The notes under the pieces were generated by a model. The model was given only the letters and a program-made list of their open reading frames with translations. It searched no databases and was not told the origin of the DNA. A stretch of 64,000 nt of DNA from FEN-1350 sp964643355 (GTDB lineage Bacteria > Planctomycetota > Phycisphaerae > Sedimentisphaerales > Anaerohalosphaeraceae), in contig CAZXPW010000001.1 of the NCBI GenBank assembly GCA_964643355.1, positions 62,001 to 126,000 on the forward strand, read 5' to 3'. This document shows positions 25,985 through 34,486 of this stretch, in pieces. A program made the position numbers and the translations under genes. Every line of letters starts with the position of its first letter. Position 1 is the first letter of the stretch.

Positions 25985-26581
25985 ATGGATATCTACCCTT
26001 ACGATACAGGCGAAACGATGAAAGTGAAAATACAAGGAACTCCTGAAGATCTGATTCAGCGATGCGTGGGCTGTGAATACTGCATTTTCGAGGATATTCT
26101 CCTGCCCGAACAACGGAAGATCAAGGTTCTGGACCTGAAAATTCCCGAAAATCATGTGCATCGGATCACGATCGAGCAAATCTGCGGCCGACATTACGAC
26201 GAGGTCTGTCCGATGAAATACGCGGCGATGCGGGCGTTTTGCGACGATCGAACCGCGATGCAGATGGGCGTGGTCAAAAACTATGTGTGGGACCTTGGCA
26301 AACAGTATAAAAAACGGGTCGAGTTTCAACTGGCGATGCTGAATTGGACAAAGGTACAGGATCTCGGCAGAGGCGTCGAGGAAAGTTACGCTCAGCGGTA
26401 CGAAGAAATCTGGAACAGGGGGATTCGGACTTTCCACCACAACGGGACAATCAGCAAGAAACAGATCCTGACCGCGGACCATATCTATGAAATGGTCATG
26501 GCCAAACCCCAGACCTATGAACGCTCCCTAACCCTTCTGGATATGTTGATCCGGGAACACAAGGAACGAGACGCGATTTAG
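25985..26581 (+). CDS. Cysteine/histidine-rich conserved-looking protein of unknown function
   Basis: 198 residues from the ATG at 25985; an ATG at 26018 (MKVKIQ) and an in-frame codon at 25841 are alternatives, and none has a strong ribosome site. The first half carries CVGCEYC (about 24-30), then CGRHYDEVCPMKYAAMRAFC (about 66-85), seven Cys/His positions that look like metal ligands. The second half is helical (LGKQYKKRVEFQLAMLNWTK, EESYAQRYEEIWNRGI). I do not recognise the family; a zinc- or Fe-S-binding regulator is possible but not shown. Neighbours give no hint: it is convergent with the H-X9-DG genes. Confidence 0.65.
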   Translation: MDIYPYDTGETMKVKIQGTPEDLIQRCVGCEYCIFEDILLPEQRKIKVLDLKIPENHVHRITIEQICGRHYDEVCPMKYAAMRAFCDDRTAMQMGVVKNYVWDLGKQYKKRVEFQLAMLNWTKVQDLGRGVEESYAQRYEEIWNRGIRTFHHNGTISKKQILTADHIYEMVMAKPQTYERSLTLLDMLIREHKERDAI

Positions 26582-26631
26582 TCGTGGAGAATCGTTGATT
26601 CGGAAATTTTTCGAGACAACTTCCGACACGA

Positions 26632-27459
26632 TTATTTTTTCGGCAAATACCGTGAGGCCAGAAAATACAGATCCGGCGATGGATTCGGTGCTACACTTCT
26701 GAGGCCATCCTGTTCCAGAATATTCTGCCATGTATGAAATTCGGCATGGCCGTCGGCAAAACCAAAAACGCTGAAGGTACCATGAAAGACAGGCAACGCA
26801 TCTACCCACATCGGTGCCGGTGATGCCCACAAACACCAGCAACCCATATTCCAACCGCGGGTATCGGTATTCTCCACGAAGACCATTTTTTCGGACGGGC
26901 GGACGATCTGGGAATAGAGATCGGCAGTGTCGGGATCATTCGGTAAATCACCATGCATAACCGCCGTTATCGTATAACTTCGTTTACCGCCGCGATATTT
27001 TGTCCTTCGCCAGGAGAGGTCGGCCGGACAGTGATAGGCGGCCGAGGAACCGACATAGGGAAAGAGTTTGCCGGAACGGATACCGTTGTCTTCGTCTGCC
27101 AGGGAACAAACGAATCCATCCCACGATCCCCCGGCATAAGTCCCGTCCGGCTGATGAGGAGGATTGACCCACCATGCGTTGTCCTTATACGGTCCGCTAA
27201 ATGAAGATGTCGTCAACCAATATGGGGTATTGGCATATACGCTTGATCGGGGGACATGGCCGTTAACCAGCTTGCCGTCGTTGTCTTCCTGATAGGCCAG
27301 CCAGGCCTTGCCGAGGATATGTAGATTCGTCATACAAAGGATTGATCTGCCGCCGGAACGAGCGGTGGTCGTCATGGGAAACAGCAGGGCCAGGGCAAAT
27401 AAGATCACGGCCGCAAGGGCGAGGGTTTGAAGCCATGTGAGGGCCGAATCCTGTTTCAT
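26632..27459 (-). CDS. H-X9-DG-type prepilin-like exported protein, copy 1
   Basis: 275 residues from the ATG at 27459, which follows GAGGATTTCC; an in-frame extension to 27564 overlaps the next gene and is less likely. An N-terminal hydrophobic helix (LQTLALAAVILFALALLFP) is followed by TARSGGRSILCMTNLHILGKAWLAYQEDNDGKL, which I give only as its pattern: C..NL..LG.AW.AYQ.DNDG, the hallmark of H-X9-DG/DUF1559-type proteins (about 23-55). The C-terminus has VFGFADGHAEFHTW. The usual GFTLIE cleavage motif is absent. Such proteins are plentiful in planctomycetes and thought to be pseudopilin-derived surface proteins. It is the most diverged of three tandem paralogues and the last in the operon. 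Confidence 0.83.
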   Translation of the reverse strand: MKQDSALTWLQTLALAAVILFALALLFPMTTTARSGGRSILCMTNLHILGKAWLAYQEDNDGKLVNGHVPRSSVYANTPYWLTTSSFSGPYKDNAWWVNPPHQPDGTYAGGSWDGFVCSLADEDNGIRSGKLFPYVGSSAAYHCPADLSWRRTKYRGGKRSYTITAVMHGDLPNDPDTADLYSQIVRPSEKMVFVENTDTRGWNMGCWCLWASPAPMWVDALPVFHGTFSVFGFADGHAEFHTWQNILEQDGLRSVAPNPSPDLYFLASRYLPKK

Positions 27460-27478
27460 TGGAAATCCTCGGATTTGA

Positions 27479-28330
27479 TTACCATCCGGCGGGGACATAA
27501 CCGTTGTTAAAATAGACGATATCGTTATTATCGAGATGAGTATTTTGATCCGTAGATGAGCCATTCTTCATGAGATTCAGGGTACGCTTGTCTTGCCAGG
27601 TATGCATTTCGGCATGGCCGTCAGCAAAGCCGAACGCGTTACATCCTTCGTGGTACCAGGCCGGCCAGTCCCACCAACTCCAATAGCCACCGGGACCCAT
27701 TGTAACAAAACCGCCTAAGTATCGCCATTGATTGTGGATTACATAATCTTCTTCGACAAAGGTAAAACGGGCGGCCGGTGTTTTAATCTGGCCGAATTTA
27801 TTGACGCACACCAGTTTCTTGCTTTCTCCGGAGGGAAGAGTAACGGATCGAAATCCCGTGATGTTCATGCCGGATCTTGCGGTGTAATCTTCGCTGTTCA
27901 TACAACCGGAACCGGAATAGCTGATCCAGGGTCCCTCTTTTCTGGTTATCCAATATCTATCGTTGGGACAGTGATAAACCTGCTCATTTTCGGTATAGGA
28001 GAACAACTTGCCCGCCCGGATGCCGTTCAACTGGTACTGCAGTGTACAAGATGATGAATCCCAAACGACAGTCCCATCTGTGAATAATGGATATTCAACC
28101 CAATGGTATGGCGTTCCCGAATAGTTTGACAGCCCCACGAGCCATCCGTCGTTGTCTTCCTGATAGGCCAGCCAGGCCTTGCCGAGAACATGGAGGTTGG
28201 CCAGGCAAAGGGTGGACTTGCCGCCGCTGCGGGCGGTGGATGCGGCGGGAAAAAGGATGACCAGGGCAAATAAGATCACGGCCGCGAGGGCAAAGGCCTG
28301 AAGTCGCGTAATCGTCAAATCAGATTTCAT
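27479..28330 (-). CDS. H-X9-DG-type prepilin-like exported protein, copy 2
   Basis: 283 residues from the ATG at 28330 (AAGGAAACC upstream). The layout is the same as copy 1: helix LQAFALAAVILFALVILFP, then the CLANLHVLGKAWLAYQEDND motif, and near the end NAFGFADGHAEMHTW. The middle third contains YHCPNDRYW and a block SYSGSGCMNSEDYTARSGMN shared with copy 3. The gene is 19 bases from copy 1 and 32 from copy 3, so all are one transcript. Function is unknown; exposure at the surface or assembly into a pseudopilus is inferred from the N-terminal helix and from family knowledge. Confidence 0.83.
   Translation of the reverse strand: MKSDLTITRLQAFALAAVILFALVILFPAASTARSGGKSTLCLANLHVLGKAWLAYQEDNDGWLVGLSNYSGTPYHWVEYPLFTDGTVVWDSSSCTLQYQLNGIRAGKLFSYTENEQVYHCPNDRYWITRKEGPWISYSGSGCMNSEDYTARSGMNITGFRSVTLPSGESKKLVCVNKFGQIKTPAARFTFVEEDYVIHNQWRYLGGFVTMGPGGYWSWWDWPAWYHEGCNAFGFADGHAEMHTWQDKRTLNLMKNGSSTDQNTHLDNNDIVYFNNGYVPAGW
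27741..27931 (-). repeat. 191-bp near-identical repeat, unit A
   Basis: This stretch of copy 2 and 28622-28812 of copy 3 are equal in length and differ at about 9 of 191 positions by direct reading, mostly at third codon positions. That is much closer than the rest of the two genes, which suggests recent duplication or gene conversion. Confidence 0.85.
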
Positions 28331-28362
28331 TTTGGTTTCCTTCGGCGAAGCTGATGCCCGTA

Positions 28363-29247
28363 TTACCATCCCGCGGGGACATAACCGTTGTTGACATATA
28401 CTATATCTTGATTATTTATATGTGGTGCCGAATCCAATGTTTTGCCTTGCATGACAAGGATCGAACGCTCGTCTTTCCAAACGCGCATTTCGGCATGGCC
28501 ATCGGCAAAACCCAGCGCGCTGGACCCATTGTGATACCAGGCCGGCCAGTCCCACCAACTCCAAAAATTACTGTTGCACATCATGACATACCCCCCCGCA
28601 TATCGCCATTGACCGTGGATAACATAATCTTCTTCGACAAAGGTAAAACGGGCGGACGGTGTTTTAATCTGGCTGAATTTATTGACGCACACCAGTTTCT
28701 TGCTTTCTCCGGATGGAAGGGTAACGGATCGAAATCCCGTAATGTTCATACCGGATCTTGCGGTGTAATCTTCGCTGTTCATGCAGCCGGAGCCGGAATA
28801 GCTGATCCAGGGCCCATACGGTTTGGTTAACCAGTACCGGTCATTCGGACAATGATAGACTTGCTCATTTTGGGTATAAGCGAATAGTTTGCCCGCCCGG
28901 ACGCCGTTCAATTGATAGGTCAGATTGCACTCCGAGTAATCACTTACGGAAGCACTTTCATACACAGGAGCGTATAATGGGTACTCAACCCAACGGAAAG
29001 GCGTCCCTTTATAGCTGGATAGCCCAACCAGCCAGCCATCGTTGTCTTCGTGATAGGCCAGCCAGGCCTTGCCGAGGACATGGAGGTTGGCCAGGCAAAG
29101 GGCGGACTTGCCGCCGTTGCGGGCGGCGGAGGCGGCAGGAAAGAGGATGGCCAAAGCGAATGCAACGATGGCTATCGCGGCGAGGCAATCGAGCCAACGG
29201 CCCCGACAGAGCGGGGTTCTCCAATTGGCATAGGATGTGGTTTTCAT
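28363..29247 (-). CDS. H-X9-DG-type prepilin-like exported protein, copy 3
   Basis: 294 residues from the ATG at 29247 (MKTTSYANW); further in-frame ATGs lie upstream at 29259, 29268 and 29271, one of them overlapping the stop of the PQQ/LamG gene as ATGA, so translation is probably coupled. The hydrophobic helix (CLAAIAIVAFALAILFP) is followed by SALCLANLHVLGKAWLAYHE and later ALGFADGHAEMRVW. The middle region shares a near-identical 191-bp block with copy 2. It is the first of the triplet behind the PQQ/LamG/dockerin gene. Function unknown, as for the paralogues. Confidence 0.83.
   Translation of the reverse strand: MKTTSYANWRTPLCRGRWLDCLAAIAIVAFALAILFPAASAARNGGKSALCLANLHVLGKAWLAYHEDNDGWLVGLSSYKGTPFRWVEYPLYAPVYESASVSDYSECNLTYQLNGVRAGKLFAYTQNEQVYHCPNDRYWLTKPYGPWISYSGSGCMNSEDYTARSGMNITGFRSVTLPSGESKKLVCVNKFSQIKTPSARFTFVEEDYVIHGQWRYAGGYVMMCNSNFWSWWDWPAWYHNGSSALGFADGHAEMRVWKDERSILVMQGKTLDSAPHINNQDIVYVNNGYVPAGW
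28622..28812 (-). repeat. 191-bp near-identical repeat, unit B
   Basis: Partner of 27741-27931, about 95 percent identical by eye. It covers the DYVIHGQW...SGSGCMNSED coding part of copy 3. Confidence 0.85.
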
Positions 29248-29267
29248 AAGGGTTTCCATGAAGTTCA

Positions 29268-32201
29268 TCATTCCTGCGCCAACCATAAGTCCATGACCAG
29301 AACCAGATCATGGAGATCGACATAGCCATCCTGATTGGCGTCGGCGGCAAGGAAGGCGGGGAACAACTGATATATATCACAATTCCCAACCTTTTGAATC
29401 TCGATGTATTTCCATGTCTTTGGGGGACGGTAATCCGTACACGGCCAACTTCTATCCGAACATTGCAACCACTGCTGAGCGAAGGCGGCAATATCCAACA
29501 GGTCGATCCGCAGATCGGGCGACAGATTGGCACGATCAAAGGCGTCATTGGAGAACAAAATCCGTTTGCCTTCGCACCCCTGTCGCCCCACGGCCCAAAG
29601 ACGGTTGTAGGCGTCGCCAAGATAAAGCGTGCCGTCGGGGGCGATAGCGGGACCGATCAAGTCGCTTTTTCCGGCACAATCGGGTAGGTAGTAACTGGTA
29701 CATCGAATGGTCAGGGGGGCTACATTCATCGAGGAGATTGTATGGCCGTCCGAGTCAATGACAAAGAGCATACCCCCGGGTGCGGCGACATAGAGAAGGC
29801 CGCGAGGGTCCACGGAAAGAGAATAATCGCCCTGGCCGGTAAGGTGCTTGACCCATTTGACGCTTCCGTCGGAACGGATGCCGCGAAGATACCCATCGTT
29901 CATCACCAGATAAATCGTCCCATCGGGCGCAACCACCGGGCCTGTCCAGCAGGCCAGATCGGTCAACGAGGTTGTTTCCGGCGGTTGCGGATCGCGCCAG
30001 ACGGGACCGGTCTCGGCCTCCATCACTTCCCGAATCTGGGTCTGGGACAAGGCAACGGAATAGATTCGAACATCATCGATGGCATAGGCATTATCGTAAC
30101 GACCCAACCGGATGCTATAAGTTGTATATTGGGGCCGTATTCCGATCGGATATGAGCATGTTTTGAATCCGGAGTTCGTGGTACTATCGGCATCCAATTC
30201 GCCGTTGAGATAGACCGATACGGCGTCGATATTCGTATCAGGTCCGTTATCCCGGATAACGATCGCGACATGATACCATTGCGGGGTGATCGAATGAATT
30301 CCATCCATGTACCCATTGTTGATCTTGATACGAAGGTGGTCATTATCAAGAACCATCGCCCGAAATACTTCCATATTTGTATCCGTCGTTTCAGAGTCGG
30401 GCCACTTGAAAAACGGATACTCATCGGCATAGGGAGAAATCCAAAGCCATGCCATTATTGTCCTGGCACGCATCCCCGCCGGCCACTTAAAGTTCGTCGA
30501 ATACATGGATCTGCCGGCGAGGGCACTGGAATGGACGCCTTTGGCAAACCTGAAAAAAAACGAGGTGAGCAACATGGTTTGGTGTGAGGACGATATGTCA
30601 TACAATGGCATATTTCCAGTAACATTATAAGCATAGCAACCAGTTAGGGGATCAAATCCCGGCAGATCCACCGGCCAATAAGCGTAGAGGTCGGGGGTAA
30701 AGTTGAGGTTCGTGGTGCGCAGGATCGAGCCATCGGTGGGATCAATCGCATAGAGGTTGGTATCCCCAGCCAGAACGGCGTAGATCGTGCCATCCGGCGC
30801 GACGACGGGCGAGGCGACAAAGGACTTGGCCGTGTGGTCGTCGCCGGAGTCGAGGTTACAGGTCCAGCGAATGTGGCCGTCGGTGGGATCCAGGCAGTAG
30901 AGGGTGGCGTCATAAACGCTGCCAATCAGGACCGAACCGTCGATGGCCAGGGTCGGGGCAGTGATCACCGGACGACGAGCATCATACAGGCCATCCAGGA
31001 TCCATTCGTAACCCTCGACCCGGTTGATGCCGTAGATTTTGCCGTCAGCCGAACCGAAGATAACCGTTCCGGTGTCATTGACGACCGGGGAACCGTTAAT
31101 GAAGCCGCCGGTATTGTAGGACCAAATCAACAGGCCGTCGGGATTGACGGCATAGAGAGTTTGACCATACGCGGCAAAGATCGTGCCGTCAGGGCCGATC
31201 GTCGGACCGGATACGGTATTCGAATTTGGCTGATGCTCCTGGATTTGGATGTCGGCCAGAAGACCCTCGAAATACTTGCCTGCTACGGGATCGTGTCCGA
31301 TATAGACATCGCAGAGATCGTCGGTATCGATCCAGTTATTCGCGCCGGGAGTGACGGTCATCGCCACTTGTTGTCCGTCGATTTTGAGGATGATATCCGC
31401 CGCCTGAAAGCCACCCGGCGGTAGAATCGCTTCAACTTGGTGCCATTGACCATCATCGATAGCGAGATCGGCAACGGCTGAACCTTGGGCGATCACGGCC
31501 GGTTTGCCGTCGGCCGTCAACTCCAGCCGCCAGACGCCCTCATCCGATTCGGCATTGCCCCAGTGGACAATCGGGCCGGAAGTAGTTGTTTTGACCCAGG
31601 CCGAGATGCGGCGCGGCAGTGAACTCCCAACGCCGGTCAGGCCGGGAATGCGTATATAATCGTCGATGCCGTCGAACTGTAAAGCGAAACCGAATTTCTC
31701 ATCGAGTACCCAGCAATTCGGGTCGGCGAAATTCACCATCTCCCCATCAAAGGGACCGTATGTGGCATCGGGTGTGGCACCGCTGCCATCGTTGAGCGGC
31801 CAGGCCCAGGCCTGCTTAACCGGGGGCTGGAAGGCATACTTCCAGAGTTGCTCGCCGGCCGGATTGAGGGCATAGAGCGTACCATTTTCGCTGGTGAAGT
31901 AAATGGTCCCGTCGGAGCCGAGAGCGACTGAGGAATTCAGTCCGGCCGGGGGATAGATGGGATCGATTTGTTTGTTGGTCGGAGGCGCGGCGGTGTCGAA
32001 GGTCCACTTGACACAGCCGATCGTGGGGCCGACATTCGGGGACAGGCCGGACCGCTGCATATTGCCGCCGAGTGTGGGCCACAGCGGAGAATCGACCGTC
32101 ATTGAATAGGCCGGCATTTGAAAAAACAAAATAATCAGGCATGTGGCCAGAGTACACAACAAGACACGACCACAGCGGCCGAATGAAACGATGGTCATCA
32201 T
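29268..32201 (-). CDS. Secreted PQQ-propeller/LamG protein with dockerin-like C-terminus
   Basis: 977 residues from the ATG at 32201, which has a strong GGAGG site. A signal peptide covers about 1-33 (VLLCTLATCLIILFFQMPAYS). PQQ-like beta-propeller blades appear at about 70-100 (GTIYFTSENGTLYALNPAGE), 320-500 and 700-870, each with the DGTIY....LYA.. pattern. Two LamG-like jelly rolls are inserted (about 140-310, for example RRISAWVKTTTSGPIVHWGN; and about 520-690). The end (about 905-977) has two EF-hand-like dockerin repeats, DLRIDLLDIAAFAQQWL and DANQDGYVDLHDLVLVMDLW. Proteins with this mix are frequent in Phycisphaerae. Role: probably extracellular carbohydrate or surface binding; no enzyme activity is assigned. 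It leads a four-gene operon with the three H-X9-DG genes. Confidence 0.87.
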   Translation of the reverse strand: MMTIVSFGRCGRVLLCTLATCLIILFFQMPAYSMTVDSPLWPTLGGNMQRSGLSPNVGPTIGCVKWTFDTAAPPTNKQIDPIYPPAGLNSSVALGSDGTIYFTSENGTLYALNPAGEQLWKYAFQPPVKQAWAWPLNDGSGATPDATYGPFDGEMVNFADPNCWVLDEKFGFALQFDGIDDYIRIPGLTGVGSSLPRRISAWVKTTTSGPIVHWGNAESDEGVWRLELTADGKPAVIAQGSAVADLAIDDGQWHQVEAILPPGGFQAADIILKIDGQQVAMTVTPGANNWIDTDDLCDVYIGHDPVAGKYFEGLLADIQIQEHQPNSNTVSGPTIGPDGTIFAAYGQTLYAVNPDGLLIWSYNTGGFINGSPVVNDTGTVIFGSADGKIYGINRVEGYEWILDGLYDARRPVITAPTLAIDGSVLIGSVYDATLYCLDPTDGHIRWTCNLDSGDDHTAKSFVASPVVAPDGTIYAVLAGDTNLYAIDPTDGSILRTTNLNFTPDLYAYWPVDLPGFDPLTGCYAYNVTGNMPLYDISSSHQTMLLTSFFFRFAKGVHSSALAGRSMYSTNFKWPAGMRARTIMAWLWISPYADEYPFFKWPDSETTDTNMEVFRAMVLDNDHLRIKINNGYMDGIHSITPQWYHVAIVIRDNGPDTNIDAVSVYLNGELDADSTTNSGFKTCSYPIGIRPQYTTYSIRLGRYDNAYAIDDVRIYSVALSQTQIREVMEAETGPVWRDPQPPETTSLTDLACWTGPVVAPDGTIYLVMNDGYLRGIRSDGSVKWVKHLTGQGDYSLSVDPRGLLYVAAPGGMLFVIDSDGHTISSMNVAPLTIRCTSYYLPDCAGKSDLIGPAIAPDGTLYLGDAYNRLWAVGRQGCEGKRILFSNDAFDRANLSPDLRIDLLDIAAFAQQWLQCSDRSWPCTDYRPPKTWKYIEIQKVGNCDIYQLFPAFLAADANQDGYVDLHDLVLVMDLWLAQE

Positions 32202-32546
32202 TGAACCTCCGAATAAGAACCGATCCTTTTCCCGGCGGAAACATCCAAACCTGCCTCCGGTGGGCAAATTCTATTACAGAAATCGGGAAAAGTCAAGAAC
32301 AAAACCGATTTTCCTTGATCCGAAATTGCAAGTTCAGAATATTTATCTTGACAAACCAATAAGATAGGGTATATTGAGAAGTTTCATTCATGGTGAGAAA
32401 CCATCAAACGGAATGTAGATCCCCTTAACCGGCCCGATCAGTCAGTCGGTGTTTTGTATGGGGCGACAGGAATACGATCCCGGTAGATTGTCGGGGGCAA
32501 CAGAATACCCCCTGCAGTGAGCCGGGGGCTTTCAGACGAGGTAGCA
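32202..32546. other. Intergenic region with the typA promoter and leader
   Basis: 345 bases between the PQQ/LamG gene and typA. The typA promoter lies at 32348-32375. The rest is a leader of about 165 nt that can form GC-rich hairpins (for example CCCCC at 32507-32511 with GGGGG at 32523-32527). No small gene is seen. Confidence 0.45.
32348..32375 (+). promoter_or_regulatory. sigma70 promoter of typA
   Basis: A perfect TTGACA (32348-32353) and TATATT (32370-32375) with a 16-base spacer, the best promoter match noticed in the window. The predicted start is near 32382. Confidence 0.7.
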
Positions 32547-34409
32547 ATGGCAGTTGAACATATTCGCAATGTCGCGATTATCGCGCATGTCGATCACGGC
32601 AAGACGACGCTGGTGGATCAGTTGCTGTATCAGTCGGGGATGTTCCGGAGGAGCGAATTGGATCGGCTGGCGGGCGGGGAGAATAACCTGATCATGGACT
32701 CCAACCCGCTGGAGCGGGAACGGGGGATCACGATCCTGAGCAAGAACTGCGCGATCCAATACACCAACTCCGAGGGCGAGGAATACAAGATCAATGTAAT
32801 CGATACGCCCGGACACGCGGATTTCGGCGGCGAGGTCGAGCGGGTGATGAAGATGGCCGACGGGGTGCTGCTGTTGGTCGATGCGTTCGAGGGGCCGATG
32901 CCGCAGACGCGGTTTGTGTTGAGCAAGGCGTTGGAGCACGGTTTACGGCCAATTGTGGTGGTCAACAAGGTGGACCGGCCGGACGCACGGCCCAACGAGG
33001 TGGTCAACGAGGTATTCGACTTGCTGGTGAGCTTAGAGGCAAACGATGCAGCCCTGGATTTCCCGATTTTATTTGCCTCGGGGAGGCAAGGGTGGGCAAC
33101 ACGAGATCTGGCCCATCCGGGCACGACGATGGAGCCGGTTTATGAAGCGATTATCAACCAGGTTCCGGCTCCGAAGGCCGAACCGGACAAGCCCTTGCAG
33201 ATCCTGGTGACAACGCTGGATTATTCGGATTATGTCGGACGGATCGCGATCGGAAGGATCTTTTCGGGATTTGTCACCATGGGACAAAGGGTCACGGTGA
33301 TCGATCGGGACGGCGTCCACACCCTGCAAAAGATCACGCAGTTGTATCTGTTCGAAGGGTTGGGAAAGAAAACGGTGGACCGGGCCGAGGCGGGAGACAT
33401 TTGTGCAATCGCGGGACTGGATCCGGTGGATATCGGGAACACGATCGCCTGTCCGGACGAGCCGACCGCCCTGCCGGTGATTTCCGTAGGCGAGCCGACA
33501 ATGAACATGACCTTTCGCGTCAACGACGGACCGTTCGCCGGTCGTGAAGGAAAATATGTGACCAGTCGGCATATCCGCGAGCGTCTCGAGAAAGAACTCC
33601 AATCCAATGTCGCCCTGCGCGTGGAACAGGGACAGACGGGCGACGAATACATCGTGTCCGGACGGGGCCTGATGCATCTGGGAATCCTTCTGGAGACGAT
33701 GCGACGAGAGGGGTACGAGTTGTGCGTCGGCAAGCCGCAGGTGATTTTACGGCAGATTGACGGGATTTTGCATGAGCCGGTGGAGATTTTGGCGATTGAT
33801 TGCCCGATGGAGTGCCAGAGCACGGCGATGTCGCTGCTGGGGGAACGACGCGCGGAACTGACGCTGATGGACGCCAAGGCGGGGGCCAGCGACTTTGTGC
33901 ATATGGAATTCCGGATTCCATCCCGGGGATTGTTCGGCCTGCACGCGCGGATGCTGACGGCAACGCAGGGACGGGCGATTCTGCACCATACTTTCGACCG
34001 ATACGAGCCGATGCGCGGAGCGATTCCGCAACGGCAGGCGGGAGTGATGATCTCAACGGAGACGGGAATCGTGACATCCTACGCACTGGATGCGTTGTTT
34101 GACCGCGGCGTGTTTTTTGTGGAAGTGGGCGATCCGATTTACGAAGGTCAGGTAGCCGGCGAACATTGCAAGGAAAACGATATTCCGGTTAATCCGACCA
34201 AAACCAAACACTTGACGAATATTCGGGCGGCGGGCAAGGATGATGCGGCAAGGGTCCGGCCTCCGCGGAAGATGAGCTTGGAGGCGTGCATGGAATACAT
34301 TCAGGATGATGAACTGGTGGAGATTTGCCCCAAGTCGATCCGGATCCGTAAGCGGCTACTGAAGGAAGCGGATCGTCGTCGCGCGGCACGACAGGTCGCG
34401 GGAAAGTAA
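32547..34409 (+). CDS. typA: Ribosome-associated GTPase TypA/BipA
   Basis: 620 residues from the ATG at 32547 (GAGG upstream); an in-frame start at 32517 would add ten residues not found in the family. GTPase motifs are complete: AHVDHGKTT (G1, about 12-20), the switch region ERERGITI (G2), DTPGHADFGGEVERV (G3, about 78-92) and NKVDRPDARP (G4, about 132-141). EF-G-like domains III and V follow, for example SGRGLMHLGILLETMRREGYE (about 370-390), and the TypA-specific C-terminal domain ends TNIRAAGKDDAARVRPPRKM...EYIQDDELVEICPKSIRIRK. TypA binds the 70S ribosome and aids 50S assembly and stress growth. It is convergent with the secretin gene. Confidence 0.97.
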   Translation: MAVEHIRNVAIIAHVDHGKTTLVDQLLYQSGMFRRSELDRLAGGENNLIMDSNPLERERGITILSKNCAIQYTNSEGEEYKINVIDTPGHADFGGEVERVMKMADGVLLLVDAFEGPMPQTRFVLSKALEHGLRPIVVVNKVDRPDARPNEVVNEVFDLLVSLEANDAALDFPILFASGRQGWATRDLAHPGTTMEPVYEAIINQVPAPKAEPDKPLQILVTTLDYSDYVGRIAIGRIFSGFVTMGQRVTVIDRDGVHTLQKITQLYLFEGLGKKTVDRAEAGDICAIAGLDPVDIGNTIACPDEPTALPVISVGEPTMNMTFRVNDGPFAGREGKYVTSRHIRERLEKELQSNVALRVEQGQTGDEYIVSGRGLMHLGILLETMRREGYELCVGKPQVILRQIDGILHEPVEILAIDCPMECQSTAMSLLGERRAELTLMDAKAGASDFVHMEFRIPSRGLFGLHARMLTATQGRAILHHTFDRYEPMRGAIPQRQAGVMISTETGIVTSYALDALFDRGVFFVEVGDPIYEGQVAGEHCKENDIPVNPTKTKHLTNIRAAGKDDAARVRPPRKMSLEACMEYIQDDELVEICPKSIRIRKRLLKEADRRRAARQVAGK

Positions 34410-34416
34410 CACCTCC

Positions 34417-34459
34417 ACAAAAACGAACGGCGCCCGGGCTCGTTATCTCCCGGACGCCG
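34417..34459 (-). terminator. Terminator of the pilus/secretion operon
   Basis: AACGGCGCCCGGG (34424-34436) pairs with CCCGGACGCCGTT (34447-34459) with one mismatch. On the minus strand the stem is followed by CGTTTTTGTGG, so it ends the leftward operon; it may also stop typA transcripts less efficiently. Confidence 0.7.
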
Positions 34460-34486
34460 TTGTCCGCAACCTCGTTACCGCACAAC

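Noticed and set aside
29268..32201. PQQ-propeller protein as a quinoprotein alcohol dehydrogenase
   Set aside because: Blades are interrupted by LamG domains and followed by dockerin-like repeats; the active-site Asp and Cys-Cys pair of dehydrogenases are not seen.
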